From contig DDFE01000262.1 of assembly GCA_002336985.1 (NCBI GenBank), positions 1-10,042 of the forward strand: a stretch of 10,042 nucleotides of DNA. The letters are read 5' to 3'. This DNA is from Sphingomonadales bacterium UBA1936 (GTDB lineage Bacteria > Pseudomonadota > Alphaproteobacteria > Sphingomonadales > Sphingomonadaceae). Below, piece by piece: positions 5,580 to 10,042 of this stretch; positions within the stretch are counted from its first letter, which is position 1, and every line of letters begins with the position of its first letter. Both the position numbers and the translations under genes were made by a program. The notes under the pieces were generated by a model. It was not told the DNA's origin. It did not search any database and saw nothing but the letters and a program-made list of their open reading frames with translations.

Positions 5580-7438
5580 GAAATCCAGGCCTTTATCATT
5601 TCGAACAGGGTTGTTTTCGGTGCGGCGGTCGCGGGTACGGGACAGTCGAGGCAGCGCGCCTGGATCGCCGATGCTGTCGTCATCAGCCGTGCATCCTCTG
5701 CAGCGCTCGCCAATTCCGCGATGCGCTGGCGCGACAGCGTGGTCAGCAGGTCGACGGGTACCGCGGCACTCTCGTCGCTGCTGGTGAACATCGACGCCAG
5801 CACTTCGCGCCACGTTGGTTCGGTATCGAGCCAGACGGCATGCGGCTTGCCGGGATCGAGCTTCGCGCGGCGTGCCGCCTCTGCAATCGCATCGTCGATA
5901 TCGCCGAACGCATCGACCAGACCCAACTGGTGCGCGGTGCCGCCATCCCAGACATGGCCTTGCGCAATCTCGTTCACACGTTCCGGCGCCAGTTTCCGCG
6001 CCCCGCTGACCAGCGTGATGAAGCGGCGGTAACCGGATTCGATCGCGGTCTGGACCACCGTGTCGAAGGCGGCGTTGGTCCCGCGAATGATGTCGGGCTG
6101 TCCGGACAGCGGTGTCGTCGCCACGCCGTCACCGCTCACGCCGATCTTGGCCAAGCCTTTTTCAAACGTCGGGATCAGCCCGAAAATGCCGATCGAGCCG
6201 GTGATGGTATCGGGTTCGGCGAACACGCGGTCCCCCGCCATCGACACCCAGTAACCGCCCGACGCCGCGACATTGCTCATCGAGACGACGACCGGCATGC
6301 CCTTCTTGCGCGCGCTTTCGAGCGACTGGCGGATCTGTTCGGACGCGAGCGCCGATCCGCCGGGGGAATCGACACGGACGACCAGCGCCTTGTATTTGTC
6401 CGATGCGACGGCGCGGTCGATGATTTGCGAAATCGTCGTCCCGCCGGCGGTGCCGGCAGATGCCTCGCCGTCCTGGATCGTGCCAGCCACGGTGACCACA
6501 CCGATCGTCCGGTCGCCCGAGGGGCGCTGGCTGGCGGCGATATAGGGCTTCAGGTCGATCCGTGCGTATTGGCTTGGCTTGCGGGCGGTGCGATTTCCCA
6601 CGCCGGCAATCTGGGCGACCCGCGCTTCGAATTCGGCGCGTGGTGCCAGCCGGTCGACGATACCGGCCTTCAGCGCGGCCTGGCCGAGGTCGCCGTTTTC
6701 CTTCACCTCGATCGCCGGATCAGCGACGAAGGTTGCGATATGCGCCTTTGGCCGCGCCTGGATGACGTCGGCCTGCCACGCCTGCCACATGGCGGCGGCC
6801 AGCGCCTGGCTGTTCGCCTTCGCGTCGGGGGATGCCTTGTCGAGGATATAGGGTTCGACCGCCGACTTGTACTTGCCGACTCGGTAGACGTGGACAGTGG
6901 CGCCGACCTTGTCGAGCAGCCCCTTGTAATAGAGCCGCGTCCCGCCCGCGCCCTGGAACAGCGCCAGCCCTTGCGGGTCGAGCCAGATTTCGGTGGCGTG
7001 CGCAGCAAGCTGGTAAGCGTCGTCGCCATAACCGGTCGCGAACGCCAGCACCGGCTTCTTCGCGCGAACCCGGTCCAGCGCCTTGCCGACATCGCCCAGC
7101 GCGACCTGACCGCCGCCCATGAATCCATCGAGATCGAGCACGACCGTCTTGACCCGGTCGTCGATCGACGCCGCGTTCAGCGCCGCAACGATGTCGCGCA
7201 GGCGGAACTGCTTCGCCTGCTCGCCGCCGGTAAAGGCTTGCGTCGCGTTGATGGGCGTGGGTTGCTCGACGATGCTGCCCCGCAGGTCGAGGACCAGCGC
7301 TCCGGGCGCGATCGGCCGGGTGCCGGGCCGCGCCGAAAGTACGGCCGCGAGCGTGCCGAAGAACAGCAACAACAGCAGAAGGACCAGCGCATCCTTGACG
7401 CCGACCAGCAATTTCCACGCACCGCGTACCAGTCGCAT
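5576..7438 (-). CDS. sppA: SppA-type signal peptide peptidase, S49 family, long (67K) form
   Basis: A 620-aa membrane-anchored serine protease that degrades leftover signal peptides, with its active site on the periplasmic side. A single N-terminal transmembrane anchor (about 16-36, rich in Leu) follows basic residues. The N-terminal half carries LDLDGFMGGGQVALGDVGKAL and the general-base lysine, Lys191, in VGKYKSAVEPY. The C-terminal half has VVRVDSPGGSALASEQIR and the nucleophile Ser393 in NVAASGGYWVSMAGDRVFA, followed by TITGSIGIFG. This Lys/Ser split across the two halves and the overall length match Escherichia coli SppA. The start at 7438 has GGGA seven bases upstream. The only two cysteines are a CLDC pair (596 and 599) in the C-terminal tail. 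Downstream, the acetyltransferase gene overlaps by four bases. Upstream, the same-strand dehydrogenase gene ends 70 bases away with no visible terminator. Confidence 0.93.
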   Translation of the reverse strand: MRLVRGAWKLLVGVKDALVLLLLLLFFGTLAAVLSARPGTRPIAPGALVLDLRGSIVEQPTPINATQAFTGGEQAKQFRLRDIVAALNAASIDDRVKTVVLDLDGFMGGGQVALGDVGKALDRVRAKKPVLAFATGYGDDAYQLAAHATEIWLDPQGLALFQGAGGTRLYYKGLLDKVGATVHVYRVGKYKSAVEPYILDKASPDAKANSQALAAAMWQAWQADVIQARPKAHIATFVADPAIEVKENGDLGQAALKAGIVDRLAPRAEFEARVAQIAGVGNRTARKPSQYARIDLKPYIAASQRPSGDRTIGVVTVAGTIQDGEASAGTAGGTTISQIIDRAVASDKYKALVVRVDSPGGSALASEQIRQSLESARKKGMPVVVSMSNVAASGGYWVSMAGDRVFAEPDTITGSIGIFGLIPTFEKGLAKIGVSGDGVATTPLSGQPDIIRGTNAAFDTVVQTAIESGYRRFITLVSGARKLAPERVNEIAQGHVWDGGTAHQLGLVDAFGDIDDAIAEAARRAKLDPGKPHAVWLDTEPTWREVLASMFTSSDESAAVPVDLLTTLSRQRIAELASAAEDARLMTTASAIQARCLDCPVPATAAPKTTLFEMIKAWIS

Positions 7439-7508
7439 CGTTCAATCCCGCTTGACCTGCGGCTGGCGCTACAGCCTCGGCCTTGGGGTGTAAATGCGAC
7501 TGCGCGGG

Positions 7509-9047
7509 TTAGAGCGAACCCTGCGTGCCCGGCTCCACGATGAAGATGTCGCCATCATAGTCGACAATGTAGAGCGCGTTCCCCTCGTCCGTGCCGAAGC
7601 TGGCGATGTTGTTGATGGTTCCCGCATCGGGGATAAATGAGGCGCGGCGCGGCGTGAAAGCGCTGCTGGCGAGGGTCTGTCCCTGGATCAGGCGGCTCAC
7701 CGGCACCGACCATATATTGCCGCTGACGAAGTCGGCGAAGAAGTACTGGCCGCGCAGTGCCTCGACCGGTCCCCGATAAACATAGCCCCCAGTGATCGAA
7801 TTGCCCTGCAGGGGGCCACTGCCGTGCGAATATTCGGCGACCGGCGGCGTGAAGAGCGCGCTGTTCGCGCCGCCGTTGTACGGCTGGGATCCCTCGCGCA
7901 GTCGCCAGCCGAAGTTCAGGCCGGTGGCACCCGCAGGCACGAAGTCGATCTCCTCGATCGCGTCCTGCCCGACATCGCCGATGTAAAGGTTGCCTGTCGT
8001 ATCGAAACTTGCGCGGAAGGGGTTGCGCAGGCCGCTCAGCCAGATTTCGGGCGAACCGCCGCTGGTCGCATACGGGTTGGTCGCCGGAATGGCATAATCC
8101 CGCAGCGGATCTGTGGGGAAAGCGTCGCTGCGCGGGTCGATGCGCAGCATCTTGCCCAGCAAGCTGCTGGCATTTTGCGCATTGTTGCCGGGGTCGCCCG
8201 AACCGCCGCCATCGCCGGTGCCGATATACAGGTTCCCGTCCGGGCCGATGTCGATCCAGCCGCCGTTGTGATTGTCGGCGCCGGGGTGCGGGATGGTCAG
8301 GATGACGTCCGACGACGTCGGGTCGGCGACATCGTCGTTACCCAGCATCGTGCGGTACTTGCGGATCTCGATATTGCCCGCCGTGTTGATCATGTAGATG
8401 TAGAAGATGTGGGTCGTGGTGAAGTTGGGATCGAAGGCGAGTCCCAGCAGGCCGCGTTCGCCGCTGGTCGAAACCTGTGACGAGACATCCAGGAACGGCG
8501 TCGGCAGCACGCCGCCCGACGTCGTGTTCATCAATTTGATGCGGCCGCCTTTTTCGACGACGAACACCCGCCCGAAGCCGTTGGGGATGCCCTTGACGAA
8601 GACCGGCTGGGTAAATCCCGTACCCACGCGGCGGACATGAAACAGGTCGGATCCCTGGTTGGTGACGGTGACCGCCAAGTTGAGCGTCGTCGCCGCCGTT
8701 CCATCCGACGCACTCAGCTGGACGAGGTAGATGTTGTTGGCGTCGGCATCGTCGGGATTTTCGAAGTCGGGCGGATTGACGAATGTCAGCGCGCCGGCCG
8801 CGATGCGGAACCGCGCGGCGTCGGCGCCGCCTGAAATGCTGAAAGTGACGGCATTGCCGTCGGCGTCGGTCGCGGTTGCGGTGTAGATCGTGCCGGTCGT
8901 GTTTTCCGGAACGCTGGCAGTCGCCGCCGACGTGAACACAGGTGCGCGATTGGCCGGGGGTGTGACGGGCGGTGCTGCGCTATCGCTTCCGCCGCACGAA
9001 GCCAGCGCGATCGCCAGCGACGAGGTGAGCCAGATATTCAGACGCAC
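7509..9047 (-). CDS. Lipoprotein with cadherin-like domain and PQQ-type sugar (glucose/sorbosone) dehydrogenase domain
   Basis: A 512-aa protein with a lipoprotein signal (SLAIALASC, lipobox LAS-C18) and then a Pro/Ala linker. A cadherin-like domain spans about 33-130 (NRAPVFTS, PENTTGTIYTATATDADGNAVTFSI, FENPDDADANNIYLVQLSASDG), with acidic residues suited to calcium binding. A six-bladed soluble-glucose-dehydrogenase/Hhip-like propeller covers about 135-505, with GERGLLGLAFDPNF (197-209), DNHNGGWIDIGPDGNLYIGTGDGG (258-281), LSGLRNPFRASFD (337-349) and NLYIGDVGQDAIEEI. His260 and Arg341 sit where soluble glucose dehydrogenase has its catalytic His and PQQ-contacting Arg. The family oxidises aldoses or sorbosone in the periplasm with PQQ, but many members have no measured activity. 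The start is GTG at 9047, set by AGGAGGG six bases upstream. No PQQ synthesis gene is in the window. Confidence 0.88.
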   Translation of the reverse strand: MRLNIWLTSSLAIALASCGGSDSAAPPVTPPANRAPVFTSAATASVPENTTGTIYTATATDADGNAVTFSISGGADAARFRIAAGALTFVNPPDFENPDDADANNIYLVQLSASDGTAATTLNLAVTVTNQGSDLFHVRRVGTGFTQPVFVKGIPNGFGRVFVVEKGGRIKLMNTTSGGVLPTPFLDVSSQVSTSGERGLLGLAFDPNFTTTHIFYIYMINTAGNIEIRKYRTMLGNDDVADPTSSDVILTIPHPGADNHNGGWIDIGPDGNLYIGTGDGGGSGDPGNNAQNASSLLGKMLRIDPRSDAFPTDPLRDYAIPATNPYATSGGSPEIWLSGLRNPFRASFDTTGNLYIGDVGQDAIEEIDFVPAGATGLNFGWRLREGSQPYNGGANSALFTPPVAEYSHGSGPLQGNSITGGYVYRGPVEALRGQYFFADFVSGNIWSVPVSRLIQGQTLASSAFTPRRASFIPDAGTINNIASFGTDEGNALYIVDYDGDIFIVEPGTQGSL

Positions 9048-9053
9048 AGCATA

Positions 9054-9060
9054 CCCTCCT
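9054..9060 (-). promoter_or_regulatory. Strong Shine-Dalgarno deciding the GTG start of the dehydrogenase gene
   Basis: On the minus strand AGGAGGG lies six bases before GTG 9047, ideal spacing. An ATG at 9052 is in another frame and only one base from this site; it opens a four-codon frame (MLCV) that stops inside the real gene. GTG 9047 also gives an intact lipoprotein signal. Confidence 0.8.
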
Positions 9061-9124
9061 GTTGCGCCCCCGGTAACACGATTGCCGCAATTGGATAGCG
9101 GTGCAAGCCTCGGGCGGCTTCGAC

Positions 9125-9160
9125 CGGCGGCACGGGATGAACGTGCCGCCGAATTTTTAA
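9125..9160 (+). terminator. Intrinsic terminator, plus-strand orientation, upstream of the groESL promoter
   Basis: A 10-bp perfect GC-rich stem (CGGCGGCACG at 9125-9134 and CGTGCCGCCG at 9142-9151) with a 7-base loop is followed by AATTTTTAA. The T-run lies on the plus strand only; the minus strand has no T-run after the stem. It would stop rightward transcripts just before the groESL promoter. No plus-strand gene is annotated to its left, because the neighbour there runs leftward. Confidence 0.8.
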
Positions 9161-9170
9161 TGCGCCGTAC

Positions 9171-9198
9171 CTTGAACGGTTATAAACGGGGGCCATAT
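9171..9198 (+). promoter_or_regulatory. Heat-shock (RpoH/sigma-32-like) promoter of groESL
   Basis: The -35 element is CTTGAA (9171-9176), followed by a 16-base spacer and then CCATAT (9193-9198) as the -10 element. This fits alphaproteobacterial RpoH promoters, which share the CTTGAA box with the Escherichia coli consensus. A housekeeping sigma factor could also use it. Transcription should start near 9205, at the left edge of CIRCE. That leaves a leader of about 80 bases. Confidence 0.7.
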
Positions 9199-9206
9199 GC
9201 CCCATG

Positions 9207-9233
9207 CTGGCACTCGCGACAGGTGAGTGCTAA
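9207..9233 (+). promoter_or_regulatory. CIRCE element, HrcA repressor operator
   Basis: CTGGCACTC, nine bases, GAGTGCTAA. The right arm is a perfect match to the consensus TTAGCACTC-N9-GAGTGCTAA, and the left arm matches at seven of nine positions. HrcA bound here represses groESL until GroEL is titrated by unfolded protein. The element begins at about the predicted transcription start, so it would block initiation and also lie in the leader RNA. Confidence 0.92.
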
Positions 9234-9245
9234 CGATGAACTTCC

Positions 9246-9262
9246 GACGTTGTTCCAACGTC
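9246..9262 (+). other. Leader hairpin between CIRCE and the groES ribosome-binding site
   Basis: A perfect 7-bp stem, GACGTTG/CAACGTC, with a 3-base loop (TTC) in the untranslated leader. It ends seven bases before the AAAGGG ribosome-binding sequence (9269-9274). It lacks a T-run and is not a terminator. It could stabilise the mRNA or influence initiation; this is inference. Confidence 0.6.
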
Positions 9263-9283
9263 CCAAGCAAAGGGTAAGTCACA

Positions 9284-9571
9284 ATGGCATTTCGACCCCT
9301 GCACGACCGCGTGCTGGTTCGCCGCGTAGAAGCCGAGGAAAAGACGGCTGGCGGCATCATCATTCCCGACTCGGCCAAGGAAAAGCCGCAAGAGGGCGAA
9401 ATCGTCGCCGTCGGTTCGGGCACCAAGGCCGAAGACGGCACCGTGACCCCGCTGGACGTCAAGGCCGGCGACAAGATTCTGTTCGGCAAATGGTCGGGCA
9501 CCGAGGTCAAGCTGGACGGCGAAGACCTGATCATCATGAAGGAAAGCGACATCCTGGGGATCGTCGGCTGA
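9284..9571 (+). CDS. groES: Co-chaperonin GroES (Cpn10)
   Basis: A 95-aa protein of standard length that forms the heptameric lid of the GroEL chamber in the cytoplasm. FRPLHDRVLVRRVEAEEKTAGGIIIPDSAKEKP holds the signature strand and the mobile loop (about 17-32), whose hydrophobic III tip contacts GroEL. The C-terminal part (GDKILFGKWSGTEVKLDGEDLIIMKESDILGIVG) is canonical. ATG 9284 follows AAAGGG with a 9-base spacer. It is the first gene of the groESL operon, under the RpoH-like promoter and CIRCE described just upstream. The gap to groEL is 52 bases. Confidence 0.98.
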   Translation: MAFRPLHDRVLVRRVEAEEKTAGGIIIPDSAKEKPQEGEIVAVGSGTKAEDGTVTPLDVKAGDKILFGKWSGTEVKLDGEDLIIMKESDILGIVG

Positions 9572-9583
9572 GCTTTCACAGGG

Positions 9584-9603
9584 CTAACTTTTACTAACTT
9601 TTG
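9584..9603 (+). repeat. Tandem 10-base repeat in the groES-groEL gap
   Basis: CTAACTTTTA is followed directly by CTAACTTTTG, a nine-of-ten direct repeat. It is A/T-rich against a GC-rich background and lies 20 bases before groEL, just upstream of its ribosome-binding site. It may be an unstructured A/U-rich stretch that helps groEL translation or an RNase entry site; this is inference. Confidence 0.7.
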
Positions 9604-9623
9604 AACATGAAAGGTCCGCCGAC

Positions 9624-10042
9624 ATGGCAGCCAAGGACGTAAAATTCTCGCGCGACGCGCGTGAGCGCATTCTGAAGGGCGTGGACATCCTCGCCGACGC
9701 GGTGAAGGTCACGCTGGGGCCGAAGGGCCGCAACGTCGTGATCGACAAGTCGTTCGGTGCCCCGCGCATCACCAAGGACGGCGTCACCGTCGCCAAGGAA
9801 ATCGAACTGAAGGACAAGTTCGAGAACATGGGCGCACAGATGGTGCGCGAAGTCGCGTCGAAGACCAACGACGTTGCCGGTGACGGCACGACGACCGCGA
9901 CCGTTCTCGCCCAGGCGATCGTGCGCGAAGGCATGAAGTCGGTTGCGGCCGGCATGAACCCGATGGACCTGAAGCGCGGCATCGACCTCGCCGTCGGCAA
10001 GGTCGTCGAGGACATCAAGGCGCGTTCGAAGCCGGTTTCGGG
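9624..10042 (+). CDS. groEL: Chaperonin GroEL (Cpn60), N-terminal part, cut by the window end
   Basis: The first 139 codons of the 60-kDa chaperonin that folds proteins in an ATP-driven double-ring chamber. The equatorial-domain signatures are all present at Escherichia coli numbering: TLGPKGRNV (30-38), Asp52 in TKDGVTVAKEI, and GDGTTTATVLA (86-96) with Asp87 for ATP and magnesium. ATG 9624 is preceded by GAAAGG with a 9-base spacer. It is the second gene of the operon with groES. The frame is intact to the last base, and the rest lies beyond the window. Confidence 0.98.
   Translation, partial: MAAKDVKFSRDARERILKGVDILADAVKVTLGPKGRNVVIDKSFGAPRITKDGVTVAKEIELKDKFENMGAQMVREVASKTNDVAGDGTTTATVLAQAIVREGMKSVAAGMNPMDLKRGIDLAVGKVVEDIKARSKPVS

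Noticed and set aside
5580..5813. An N-terminal extension of the acetyltransferase frame.
   Set aside because: It lies entirely inside the SppA gene in another frame. The GNAT fold begins at MDLRAATIDD, and the ATGA overlap supports the start at 5579.
5840..7543. A 567-codon open frame on the plus strand, antisense to the SppA gene.
   Set aside because: It mirrors the SppA codons in a GC-rich gene, where antisense frames often lack stops. It has no recognisable domain, no ribosome-binding site and an Arg/Asp/Val-rich composition.
7824..8480. A 218-codon plus-strand open frame within the dehydrogenase gene.
   Set aside because: Antisense shadow of the propeller domain, with no start signal or recognisable motif.
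9078..9106. A minus-strand promoter for the dehydrogenase gene (TTGCAC, 17 bases, AATCGT).
   Set aside because: The spacing is right but the -10 match is poor, so it is too weak to list.

Overview
The window is GC-rich, tightly packed bacterial chromosome. It most likely comes from an alphaproteobacterium of the Sphingomonas type. The grounds are: a DUF4167-type tail directly after an 'NRARFEEANPR' segment, tandem DUF4139 proteins of which one carries an 'IVVTG' motif, a YciA thioesterase next to a small two-helix membrane protein, and a CIRCE- and RpoH-type groESL promoter. The genus is inferred from recognised protein style, not from a search. I see no tRNA, rRNA, CRISPR array or insertion sequence.

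Layout, left to right. (1) 1-617 +: the disordered C-terminal tail of a DUF4167 protein. (2) 630-745: a REP/BIME-like composite inverted repeat. (3) 827-2242 and 2332-3861 +: two paralogous exported DUF4139 proteins, separated by a second nested inverted repeat (2256-2355) that surrounds the predicted start codon of the second gene. (4) 4528-3858 -: a small membrane protein and a YciA-like acyl-CoA thioesterase with overlapping stop and start codons. (5) 4603-5028 +: a two-CBS-domain protein, divergent from (4). (6) 7438-5025 -: a 620-aa SppA-type S49 signal peptide peptidase followed by a GNAT acetyltransferase, again with an ATGA overlap. (7) 9047-7509 -: a lipoprotein that joins a cadherin-like domain to a PQQ-type sugar (glucose/sorbosone) dehydrogenase, starting at GTG. 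(8) 9048-9283: a rich intergenic region with a plus-strand intrinsic terminator, an RpoH-like promoter, CIRCE and a leader hairpin. (9) 9284-9571 and 9624-end +: groES and the first 139 codons of groEL.

Most of the window is cell-envelope and protein-quality housekeeping: secreted DUF4139 proteins, SppA, a lipoprotein dehydrogenase and the GroESL chaperonin. Both convergent gene pairs (3858-3861 and 5025-5028) overlap by exactly four bases through their stop codons, so neither has room for an intergenic terminator. The points most worth a second look are the nested inverted repeat at the start of the second DUF4139 gene, the TonB-box-like IVVTG insert in that protein, and the orphan plus-strand terminator in front of the groESL promoter. 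I found no convincing defence, mobile or biosynthetic system.
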